Positions 1 through 8,882 of a stretch of DNA of 11,614 nucleotides are shown piece after piece (within the stretch, counting starts at the first letter, position 1; each line of letters opens with the position of its first letter). The stretch spans positions 1 to 11,614 of the forward strand of contig JAKOGH010000964.1 in assembly GCA_024811115.1 (NCBI GenBank), written 5' to 3'. A program made the translations under genes and the position numbers. Source of the stretch: Terana coerulea. Lineage: Eukaryota > Basidiomycota > Agaricomycetes > Polyporales > Phanerochaetaceae. The notes beneath the pieces are model-generated. The model was not told the DNA's origin, did not search any database, and was given only the letters and a program-made list of their open reading frames with translations.

Positions 1-884
1 CTGCCTTTAGCCCAACTGAGCAGCGGGGCAAGCGGATGTGAGTCTCTGCGATAGCAAGGAGGTTGTAAGCGAGTGGATTGGCAAATCAACGAAATAAAAT
101 GTACCTTTATTCTGCCGGATCTTATCTTACTAGAGCATCGTGTATATGCAAGACTCATATGAGTGCTCGGGAGGCGTCAGGGTAGCTGCAGTCCGTCCAG
201 AGGCACGAGGAGATGTGCCACAGGGCCAAACAAGGTGCATTGGCCGTCCTGCGGGACTACGTAACCTGACTTAACCCTGCTCGTTGCCTTGCACACTGGA
301 CAGAGGTGCGTGTTGCTATTGTATTGCGCCGTCGTTTCCATCTAAGTCGATATCTTGCAGCTTGATGAGTGAAGCTTGCACCTTGAAGTTGAAGACTTTG
401 AATGCTTGCAGCAGGCGAAACAAAATCTGTAGCGGAGAAGATGTGTATTGGCAGAGAACCCCTGCTCACCCTCAGCACGCCTCCGCTGGCTGTGGTGGAG
501 GTTCTGCTGGCGGGATGCATGGGCGACTCCGACGGTGCCCGGACGCTTTCGTCGGCGCTCGACGCCCAAAACCACCTGATGGACTCGGTCACCTGATATG
601 TTGATGGGCGACGCGCCGGGCGTCTCGATCGCGTTCAACTGTGTTCGACTTCTTCTCAACACATCCACGACCTGCCCACGACCCCGACGACCGCCTCAAA
701 GCCATCATTCCCGATTCCACGAAATTGTATCCTTCCAATAGGATATATCGAACGATATCCACGAGTAAGAAAACTGGTAAGCCAGTCGCGTAGTTTCCGC
801 CGCTTTACATGTTCTGAAGCGTGTCCAACCCTTTTCTCCTAGCTGCGTAGTGAACAGAGTGAAATCGCTGACCTTTCAAACGGA
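1..884. other. No confident gene; weak coding-like fragments
   Basis: No reading frame here is long or recognisable. Short overlapping frames on both strands between about 257 and 668 lack any family motif and look like chance frames in GC-rich DNA. One + strand stretch, 641-793, reads with a protein-like composition (aromatic residues, an HDPDDR segment, then KAIIPDSTKLY). It has no start codon of its own and no supported upstream frame. An intron-like pair (GTAAGA at 765, CCTAG ending at 842) lies at its end. It could be the tail of a broken or mis-sequenced small gene, or chance. Confidence 0.5.
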
Positions 885-1100
885 ATTGGCTATTATCATA
901 ACGCAATAGGTAGACAAACTTCTGTTCGTGCTGCACATACCAATCTAACGCGTTGTCGATTGACAGCGACATAACATCCGCTGCTACCGCTCGGTCTAAG
1001 CTCCAATCCGTGTCACATAATTACCTCTATCGAGTCTTACTTGGAGACGTCACGGCACTGACATCCAACCAGTAACTCCCCACAAATCTTCAAACAAATC
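885..1100 (+). promoter_or_regulatory. Putative promoter of the SAP-domain gene
   Basis: The sequence just upstream of the SAP gene holds three CCAAT pentamers: ATTGG at 885-889 (reverse orientation), CCAAT at 940-944 and CCAAT at 1003-1007. It also holds one ACGCGT at 948-953. CCAAT is the site of the fungal Hap2/3/5 complex. ACGCGT is the MCB element bound by MBF at G1/S in yeasts. Whether these act here is inference, because such short words also occur by chance. No clear TATA box was seen. Confidence 0.35.
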
Positions 1101-1102
1101 TT

Positions 1103-1130
1103 ACGACGGGCTGCGAACCAAGCCCGTCGT
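1103..1130 (+). promoter_or_regulatory. Perfect 10-bp hairpin in the probable 5' leader
   Basis: ACGACGGGCT (1103-1112) and AGCCCGTCGT (1121-1130) are exact reverse complements separated by an 8-nt loop, GCGAACCA. The stem ends 11 bases before the ATG at 1142. If transcribed, it would form a GC-rich stem-loop in the 5' UTR that could slow ribosome scanning. As DNA it could be a dyad binding site. The bases directly before the ATG, TTCCTTGCAG, also look like a splice acceptor, so a 5'-UTR intron could end at 1139 and remove the hairpin from the mRNA. Confidence 0.4.
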
Positions 1131-1141
1131 TCCTTGCAGCA

Positions 1142-4100
1142 ATGTCCTCCGAAACAACCCAAATCCTATTTCACTCGCCCGCCCTCAACTCTCTCAAGCG
1201 TGAGCAACTGGTCAAGCTATGCAAACGCCACGGGCTCAAGGCAAACGGCAAGAACGCCGACATGATCCAACGCTTGAAGCTGAAGGCCCACGAACTGCCG
1301 TCCGAAGCCGTGGAATGGCAAGACAGCTCGGACGAAGAAGTCGTCGATATGCCACCCCGCCTATTCCACAGCAGCTTGCCCGACCAAGCGAACAGTGGGA
1401 GATAGTTATGGACGATATTGAGGAGGAGGACGAGCCGTCGTCGCGGTCAGGCACCCTGACATCCATGAGGACTGTGCGTAATGCTGGCACCGCAGGTTTG
1501 GCACAAAAGCTCAAAGGGTTCGTAGAGCGTCGTACCTCACATTTGATTGCTAACAATGTCCATTTGCAGCTTCAGCATCCGGCTCGGTAACCTCATCTCT
1601 CAAAGCCATCGCAAGCTCCTTTGGCTTCAACCGTACAGGCTCGAACAAAGCCTCCACCGTACGGTCACTACCTAACCCACCAACCACAAGCAGCGAGCTT
1701 GTGCCACCGTCCAGTCTACTGAACGAAGAACCTCCCTTTGAGCCACTTCCTGGCGCACCTGCACGCCCTGGCAAACCTGCGCCCGCCAATGCTCGCCTGA
1801 GCACCGGCGCAAGCGCAAAGCCGGGCATTACGACCACCATCCGCCTCATCTCCTCCGAGAAGGTCAAAGCCGCGTCCACTATCATGAACACGCCACCGCG
1901 CCTCGCGCCGTACCAGACGACGTTCGACCTTGACATGGGCACGCCCGGCGCGACGAAGAAGATGATGTGGCCCCCGACCCCGGCAATACCCTGAATGGTG
2001 GCCGCGTGTACCCCGTGATTCCTGCGGCCGACATCAGGCCACCGCCGGCGTGGAACATCACCGCGAGCACGCCCGTTAAAGGTGGTAGCCCAGCGACCCC
2101 AGCGAAGACCTCTTCGAAGGATATGCCCGGAGACATAGACGACGTCTTCTCTCCGGCGAAGCCTGTGCCAGGGAACAGCAACGCCGCCGCCGCCGAAACA
2201 GAGCTCAAGGCTCACGCAAAGCCTCAAACCCGGCTGTCCGTCTCGCACAACGAGCCCTTCCTCTTCGGCTCGCCACTCCGCGACACAGCATGTCCAACCA
2301 GCAGTTTAACACCGCCGCGCAGGACGTGCTCGCCGAGATGAACCAGCGCCTCGCCGCGGCGGGGTGCAGCAGCTGGAGAAGACCGTCCTCGAGAGCATAT
2401 CCAGGCCCCTGCCGAGCGTCCCCTCTGTTAGGCCAGACGCGACGAAGGCTGACGACCGCTTCACGAAGGCGCACGAGGAGACGTTCGGCAAGATGGACTC
2501 GATCGCTAACCATTATGCTGCCCGACGCGGGCAGGCCCAGCAGACGCAGTCGGTGCTTGGGGCCGCGAAGAAGCGCAAGTCGGACGCTCTGGGCCTCGCG
2601 GCAGGCCCCGCAGCTGCGAAGCGCAGGAGCAACGTCGCGCAGGCACGCGTTATCAGCAACGGCTCGCGCAAGAACATGATTCCTGGCGGTTTCGACATGG
2701 ATGACGATGACGACGATGAGGAGGAGGAGCGGGAAAAAGAGGAAGACGCGGGCGACCGGCGCGCGTCGAAGCGGATTCGTATGGTTGAAAGTGAAGATGT
2801 CACAAAGGGCCGTCGGGTGTCGCTCCTTCCAACGGATGGGAAGACAGACGAGGAGCGCGCAGCAGAAGAGAAGAGACGCGAGCGGGAGAGGGAGGCAGTG
2901 AAGAGGAAGATCGATGCACGCAGACGGAGCAGTCGCGGTCGGGTCAGTGGCGTCGGGGGCCGAGCCTCTGTAGCTGCAGGTGAGCTGGTTACGAGGCAGG
3001 GCATAGTGCATATACTGACTATATGCGCTGTTTTAGCCAAGTCCAAGCCCTCCCGCTTTGGTTTCTTCGCAGCGGCGAAGAGTGCAGTGCGCAATGTGTG
3101 GAATATGGGTGCTGGGGTACCCGCCAAAGCTGCCTCTGCACCTAAACCACCAGTGCCGACCCAGGCCTCTAGAAGCAGGGTTCCCAGCAGTAGTATCAAG
3201 CCGGCCGCCCCATCTCACGCGGCTGCACCATCGACGTCGCAGCTCAAGGCTAATGCAACCGCAGCGAATTCTCTTCCGTCTACCCGTTCACGGTCACCCA
3301 TCCCAGCATTCACGGGCGCAGCTCAAGGTGGCAGTCTTGCTGCTCCTCCAGGCGGCACGGCACCCCTGCGGATGCGTTCGTCTAGCAACCCTAAGAATGC
3401 ATCCGGCGCTTCTTCCATGGGTGCACGTACAAGCATGGCCGCCGGATCCTCTAACGTCTCGTCAATGGGCTCGAGGCGGACTGCCTCTATCAACGTTCCA
3501 GCAGGATCCCGGGACACGAAGAGCCCTCCTCCCAACCCAGGTTCTGTAGAAGGATCAGCGCGCAAGCGCACCATGTCGACCCTCCTCGCGCCGACGGCGA
3601 GCTCTTTGGCGAAGCGAGCCAGCGTTCACAAGCAGGAGATGCCCGCAGGCAAGACCAACGTTCTGCCCGCCGTCGGCGAGTACTCCACGTCACCGAGCAC
3701 CCTGCAGCAGATCACGAACAGCCGCGCGACCAAGTCGCCCGGGTTCACGCCCATGTCGGCGCGCACGACGAAGATTTTCAGCCAGCCGCTGGCCGGGCTG
3801 GGCAGCCCGACAGCGAAGGGCCGCACGAACGAGAATGCATCGCTGGCTGCGACCGCCGCGAAGCTCATGAATGCGCCGCCGGCGCCTACGGGTATCCCTG
3901 GAGGTACTGGCACGACCGACGCCGGGCCCGCGGTGCCGCCGAAGCCCAAGGCCCTCATCGCGCGCAAGCCACGCATCTCGCGCTCGAAGGTCATCGCCAA
4001 GGTCGGGCAGCAGCGCACCGTCTCGGGCTCTTCCTCGTCCTCGCGCACGAGCATTGGCTCGGCCGCGCGTGTGCGCTCGAGCCTCGGCGCGGGCCCGCGG

Positions 4101-4283
4101 CGGTCTGTCAGTGGTGCGAAGGGCACGCGCGTGTCCAGCAACGCGGATGTGCTCATGAGCGCAAGGAAGAAGGCGCGGCAGAGCGATTATATTCGCCGGA
4201 AGAGCCGCATCGGGAGCTCAGTGGGGCTGGCAAAAGATCCAAGGGTGCAGTCGAGCGACGCGGCTATGGATGTGGATGGGTAG
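1142..4283 (+). CDS. SAP-domain, NuSAP-like basic protein (frameshifted)
   Basis: The CDS is best read as exons 1142-1531, 1570-2979 and 3037-4283, about 1016 residues. An N-terminal SAP motif (residues 14-48, LNSLKREQLVKLCKRHGLKA onward) is a helix-extended-loop-helix fold that binds DNA. Around residue 429 lies FTKAHEETFGKMDSI, which closely resembles the conserved LHEAHFKEMESID segment of animal NuSAP, a microtubule and chromatin-binding spindle protein. Next come a KRRS-type nuclear signal region, an acidic run (residues about 508-525), a charged probable coiled coil (about 557-590) and a long Ser/Pro/Arg-rich basic tail with S/T-P sites, ending MDVDG. Conserved sequence continues across four apparent one-base losses near 1379-1381, 1971-1975, 2278-2288 and 2361-2364. 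Those at CCC, CCCCC and GGGG runs look like homopolymer errors. The ATG at 1142 is chosen because it opens directly into the SAP motif. SAP identity is strong; the NuSAP relationship is inference. Confidence 0.8.
1532..1569 (+). other. Intron 1 of the SAP-domain gene
   Basis: The donor is GTACCT, the branch site is in TTGCTAACA (1547-1555), and the acceptor TTTGCAG ends at 1569. The intron is phase 1 and joins the frame ending KGFVER to the frame starting SASGSVTS. At 38 bp it is very short. A 48-bp alternative uses GTAGAG at 1522, but needs one further missing base to keep frame. The acceptor and branch site are clear; the donor is less certain. Confidence 0.6.
2980..3036 (+). other. Intron 2 of the SAP-domain gene (57 bp, no in-frame stop)
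   Basis: The donor is GTGAGC at 2980, the likely branch site is in TACTGACT (3013-3020), and the acceptor GTTTTAG ends at 3036. It is phase 1, and splicing gives ...SVAAAKSKPSRFGFF. The intron is 57 bp with no stop in the coding frame, so an unspliced transcript stays open and adds 19 residues. The splice signals and the unlike composition of the inserted peptide favour a real intron. Confidence 0.75.
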
Positions 4284-4651
4284 AGGCCTCTCCTGGTATT
4301 TGGTGTGCTCCTGTTTATTTTTTTGAATGTATTAGCTATTAGCTTGCTCGGTCTTCCTGTGACTGTCTAGTTCTCTCCGTGTATTCTCTTTTATCTTGGT
4401 CGACCTCTTCATCGTATTGAACGCCCACACTCGAGCGTGTGCTAATTGGAATTACGGCTACATGTCCGCGTACATTCGAGCACAACCATGCCTCTATGAT
4501 CTGCCGCACGATTGTATTCTGTGCTCTGGCTGACTTGTTTATACGGAGAATGATCATGTCCGGGAACACTGCAGATTCCTGCTTATCTCCCGACTCCCTA
4601 CATCATCCTCGCAGTCGCAGCAATGGGCGAGAATCTGAATCAACCAATCTC
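4284..4651. other. Convergent intergenic spacer
   Basis: This stretch separates the stop codons of two genes that face each other. It should carry both 3' UTRs. A T-rich run (TTTATTTTTTTG) lies at about 4313-4325. No canonical AATAAA was found in a convincing place for either gene, which is usual in fungi. Reading frames across it have no recognisable content. Confidence 0.55.
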
Positions 4652-7600
4652 TCACGCGCCTATGTGCACGTAGTTAACACATCTCTCCAGGTAGTCCACC
4701 GCATTTTCCTTCACAAGCTTCTTCCTCAGTCGTGTTGTCGCCCGAGACAACGCCCGCGCCGCCCGTTTGTATCCCACCTCCAACGGGTAGTCGGAGGGCT
4801 TGTCGGTAAGCATTTCTTGATAGAAAAACCTCGCAATGTCGGGTCCGTCCGTGTACTGCATCTGCCACATCGTCCCGACGACACTGCGGAAACCAGAGAA
4901 CTGCATGGCCGCCGCAAGGTGAAGAGCCTCCTCGGATGCGCTGTCAGGCGTCTGCTCCGCGGTATGGCAAGCGGAGAGGAATGCGAACTCGGCGTGAGGC
5001 ACATGCGAACGGATAATCTCGAGTAGGCTGAGTTTCTGCTGACCGAGAAGCTTGAACGAAGATTCAAACGGCTTTCCTGGTGAAAGATGGCCGTGACAAG
5101 CAAAGTGTGCCCAGTTTGCACGCTTGAGCCTATCGATAACTTCCCCAGCGGTGGCCTCCGCTCCTTGGACCACTTCCAACGCTATGCGTTTCTCTTGCAG
5201 GCCTCGAAGTACAGATAATTCTTCTCGAGCTCGGGGCAAAGTGTCGTCCACCTGAGCAACAGCGAGAAGCCGAGGCATGCTATCCCGTGCAGAGGAACCG
5301 CGGGGATTTGAACGAGCTTCCACCAAGGCGGCGAGGGTTGGTGTATACGACAACGTGTATAGGGTGGACAGATACACCCCAGATTCGCGGTTATATGCGG
5401 CGTGAAGCGGCAGTCCACATAGCACCGATGTCGGGCACCACCAGATGCGCGAATGCGGAGCAACCTTGAGATCCTTCAGTTGCTGTACGACTGGGCCAAC
5501 GACAAGGTCCCATAGTTTATCCACTGTGTACTTCAGTGAAGCTCGATAGGCCGTCGGAACACTCCAACAATGCTTGCCACCACGCGCCTCGAGAAGACGC
5601 TGTGACAGCGTGTTCATGGTCTGGTAGAAGTCTTCGGACATCGAGGACAAAGGTACACACACCGGGGACCGCGCACGGTGTAGAATCAAGGCGTCCGAGC
5701 GATATTCGTTGTGATTGACAATGATGACTGGCCCCTCTACCGCTGCCTCCTGCAGAACGCCGAACTGAGGTAACCCGAAGAAATCATCAAATCCTGGCTT
5801 TTGTCGAATCCTTGCGACGATTTCGTCCAGTCTGGCGGTCACTGTGCGTTTCTCATTCAACATCGCACCGAAGCGATCTTCGTGCAAAGCTTCGCCGGGG
5901 GCGAGAGACCTGTTCGTAAACGGACGCGGTGCGGTGGCCAGTGCGTCAAGGACTTCAATTGTCTGCATGAATTCTTGTCGTAACCCCTCGTCTTGTTCAG
6001 CGAGTCAATCTTCGAGTGGTATTCGGAAGCGCCGCACCTCAGACCAAAGAAGTGCTCTCCCATGCTCGAGCATCTCCACCGCGGCGGGCAGGTCAAGCAC
6101 TTCCAACGCGTACGACGCGCCATCCAACGGAAGCGAGTTTTGCGCACAAATAGCCTGGTGTTGCATTTCGAGGGTAGGGTAGACAACCAAGGCTTTCCGT
6201 AGAAGTTTAACAGATGTCTGATATACTTCCATGGTTGTGACTCCGAAAAATGCCTCTCTCCAATTCGGCGTCCAATCTGTGCCAAGAGGGATGCAGATCT
6301 TAGCTGCGCAGAGACGGTTACAGCTGAGGTTAGATGCGCTGTACACTCCTGGAGCATTCGAACACACTCCTGTAGGTGCCCACTGGACCCCGGCGATGTA
6401 TGTTCAGAAGAGAGGTACAAGTCATAGAGACTGTTTGCCAGATCATGCATCATCGAGAGCCGGGCAGCATGTCCAGAAGGATATAGATTTAGGGCTTCCC
6501 GATGGTAGTTAATTGATGACTGCAGATGATTGGGGTCGCCTGAGTGTTTATACTGATCCCGGAGCGCCTCTGCAAGATTGGAATGGAATAGCCCACGATC
6601 GGGATGATTGGAGGGAAGCGACTCTGACGAGAGGGCATGGCGGTAATAGGTTATGGACTCAATGTCTTCCATCTGACCGGTGTGTTGAAAACGGGCTTGC
6701 AGCGCTTCCGCTATGCTGTGCTGCAAGTGGTAATGCTGACCAGTGTGCTCCAAAGAGCATAACGCAAGGGCATCACGGAGGTAGGTGATGGACTCCTCGA
6801 TATCTTCCGTCATACCAGTCTGTCGATAACGACTGTTCAGCGCATACCCTAGATTATTTAGGAGCTCGTGCCGGCCAGCGTGAGCAGAGGGAAACAGAGA
6901 CAGGTTCTCCCGGTGATACGTTATGGACTCTTCGAGATCCTCCATCTGACAAGTCCGCTTGAATCGGCTCATCAGCGCAGCTGCTAGGCTGATCAACGCC
7001 AATTTCCGGTGAGGGTGCCCAAAGGGACTCAAAGCGAGAGCTTCACGGTAGTAGGTGATGGACTCCCAAGATCCTCCATCCGACCAGTCCGTCGGAAACG
7101 ATTAATGAGAGCATTTCCCAGGCTGATCAGCGAGGAGGGCCGGTCAGGGTGACCAGATGGAACCAAAGCGAGTATTTCGCAATAGCAGGTGATGGTCTCT
7201 TCAAGATCCTCCATCTGACTAACCCATTGAAAACGATCGCCCAGCGCAATTCCCAAGTTGAACAGCAAGTAGTGCCCGTCGGAGTGGCCAGAGGGACACA
7301 AAGCACGGGCTTCGCGATGGTAAGCGACGGACTCCTCAATATCTTCCATCCGACCAGTCCGTCGGAACCGGTTGTTGAGAGCAATCCCCAGGTTGCTCAG
7401 GGAGTAGTGCCGGTCAGGGTGACCAGAGGGACGTAAAGCAAGGGCTTCGCGGTGGCAGGTGACGGACTCCTCAAGGTCCACCATTTGACCGGTCCGTCGG
7501 AAACGATCACCCAGCGCAACGGCCAAGTAGAACAGCGAGCAGTGCCGGTCAGAGTGGCCAGAGGGACGCAAAGCAAGGGCTTCGCGGTGGCAAGTGATGG

Positions 7601-7889
7601 ATTCCTCCACGTCTTCCATCTGACCAGTTCGTCGGAAGCGATCGCTAAGGGCATCGCCCAGGCTGCTCAGGGAGTGATGCCGGTAATTGTAACCCGAGGG
7701 ACGTAAGGCGAGGGCTGTCCGGTAAAAATTGATAGACTCCTCGATATCCTCCATCTGGCCGGTCTGTAAGAAACGCCTCTGGAGCAAATACCCCAGTTTA
7801 CTCAGCGTGTAGTATCGATCAGGGTGACCAGGAGCCTGCAAGACGAGGGCATTGCGGTGGCAAATGATGGAATTATCGATATTCTCCAT
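4652..7889 (-). CDS. TPR-CHAT protein (caspase-like CHAT peptidase), disrupted
   Basis: The N-terminal half (7889 to about 6480) is a chain of roughly ten 45-residue TPR-type units of the form MEDIEESITxHREALALxPSGHxD...LGxALxxRFRRTGQ. A helical linker follows (PAAVEMLEHGRALLWSEVRR, about 6030-6090). The CHAT domain then occupies the last ~330 residues. CHAT is a caspase/separase-like fold. The expected His is in HFACHG (codon 5093-5095) and Cys in FLSACHTA (codon 4967-4969). The protein ends RCVNYVHIGA, close to the usual fungal CHAT terminus. Conserved protein crosses one-base losses at 7064-7066 (CCC) and 6246-6250 (AAAAA), and an in-frame TGA at 6005-6007. Corrected length is 1079 codons plus stop. 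The ATG at 7889 opens the first unit; an upstream exon is possible. No nucleotide-binding domain is visible. Basidiomycetes carry many such proteins, with suspected roles in signalling or regulated cell death. The substrate is unknown. Confidence 0.85.
6480..7889 (-). repeat. Tandem 135-bp (45-aa) TPR repeat array
   Basis: Unit boundaries, taken at MEDIEES-like starts, fall at 7889, 7754, 7619, 7484, 7349, 7214, 7079 and 6945, an exact 135-bp period except for one missing base in the seventh unit. Two or three degenerate units continue to about 6480, with slightly longer spacing. By hand, units 3 and 4 share 33 of 45 residues and units 2 and 3 share 31 of 45. The array is coding sequence of the TPR-CHAT gene. 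Confidence 0.85.
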
Positions 7890-8882
7890 GTGATCGGCTC
7901 CTGACTTTGACCGCAGTGTCGTTTGGAAGCCGGATCGTCAGACGAAGTAGCCTCCCAGTGCACGAGTGTTCGTACGTTCAGGCTTCGTAGCGAATGATAC
8001 CTGATGCGATGTATCGGGCACCGTATTTACATTGGATCTTATTGAAATGGTACTCACAAGGATGGAGCTGCGAATGCTGCCAGTTAAACGATGGTAAGCA
8101 GATGGGAAGTGCGTGTGCAGGGAATTCTGCGCAAATGCCTTCCAGCAAGGCAACATCGCTTGTGAGTGAAGTCAATTCCAGAGCGCGGTGTTAAACCCAC
8201 CGTAGGAGAGCGGAGTGGGTCGTTGCCTAAAGCACGGCGTGCGGCATATTTTGCGTGGTCGAGATGGCCGTTCGCGGAGACCGCCGAGGTGAAGCGCATT
8301 GCCTTTGTGGCGCCAGTCTAAGCGTCTCACGAGCAAGGCGCCCAAAAACAGAGCAAAATGTTCATCAAGTTTAACTCGGAATTTCTCCTTCGCCTGCGAG
8401 CCGCAATGTCTTACCGGCATCACCAGCCCTACATTCAGCGCAATAACGCCTCAATTTAGAAAGGCTCATAATGGCTCGTAGCCCGCCTCAACTGTCGTTG
8501 AGCAGCACGTCGTCACTGGCAGCCTGCAGGGCCTGCCGCTCTCATTGCGCCGTCTTCCAAGTTGTCTCCTGGAAGGTGTCAAGTCTCGAGGCACTGTCAC
8601 AATGCTCAAGGGGCTTCATCAGCTCGAACATGTACACTCTACAGTAGGCATAAAAGTTGATGTAGGACTCATGTATATACAACGCGGTGCATTTCAGGCA
8701 TATAGAGCCTATGCGCATAGCACAAGCGACCCACATAGCTAGTGCTTAGTGGTGGCTGCAATGCGTTCAAGAATCGGAGATTCCTGTAGCCTTTCCGTTA
8801 ATACGCCACTTCCCTACTCGTATCCTGGGTGCTTCCAGTCCAACTCCTCCTCTATGTAGCGCACGTTCAATAAACATGAATT
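7890..8882. other. Spacer and probable promoter of the TPR-CHAT gene
   Basis: About 1 kb separates the TPR-CHAT start from the F-box gene stop, both on the minus strand. It should hold the F-box 3' UTR and the TPR-CHAT promoter. Several frames of 60-85 residues cross it on both strands, with no recognisable motif. Immediately upstream of the ATG at 7889 the same frame stays open for 18 codons to a TGA, and includes a GADHMENID join that could be the edge of a further degenerate TPR unit. Confidence 0.5.
8001..8057 (-). other. Candidate 5'-leader intron of the TPR-CHAT gene
   Basis: On the minus strand, GTGAGTACC (donor, starting at 8057) and ATCGCATCAG (acceptor, ending at 8001) bracket 57 bp. 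The donor matches the fungal consensus. No tested splice gives an open coding frame into the TPR array: the frame that reaches MENID meets TGA soon after the junction. If real, it is more likely in the 5' UTR. Confidence 0.25.

Noticed and set aside
1379..2364. Programmed ribosomal frameshifting as explanation for the frame changes
   Set aside because: There are too many sites in too many unrelated genes, with no slippery heptamer or consistent downstream structure. Run-length error is simpler.
1550..3199. Long minus-strand open frames (1550-2248, 2205-3011, 2513-3199) antisense to the SAP gene
   Set aside because: Their composition is Arg/Ser/Ala/Leu-rich with no motif. They mirror the codon bias of the + strand gene, which has a SAP domain, introns and conserved motifs.
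4439..5026. 195-codon + strand frame opposite the end of the CHAT domain
   Set aside because: It is antisense to a clear CHAT domain with catalytic motifs, and its protein has no recognisable content.
7890..8180. An upstream coding exon for the TPR-CHAT gene
   Set aside because: I tried the GTGAGT donor at 8057 with acceptors at 8001 and near 7900. Every join met a stop or the wrong frame before MENID, so the start was left at 7889.
8172..8481. Small frames on both strands (8172-8423 minus, 8299-8481 plus)
   Set aside because: They are short, mutually overlapping and without motif, start context or splice partners. Treated as spacer.
8709..8720. 12-bp perfect palindrome CTATGCGCATAG
   Set aside because: Two to three 12-bp palindromes are expected by chance in a window of this size, and nothing around it suggests a site.
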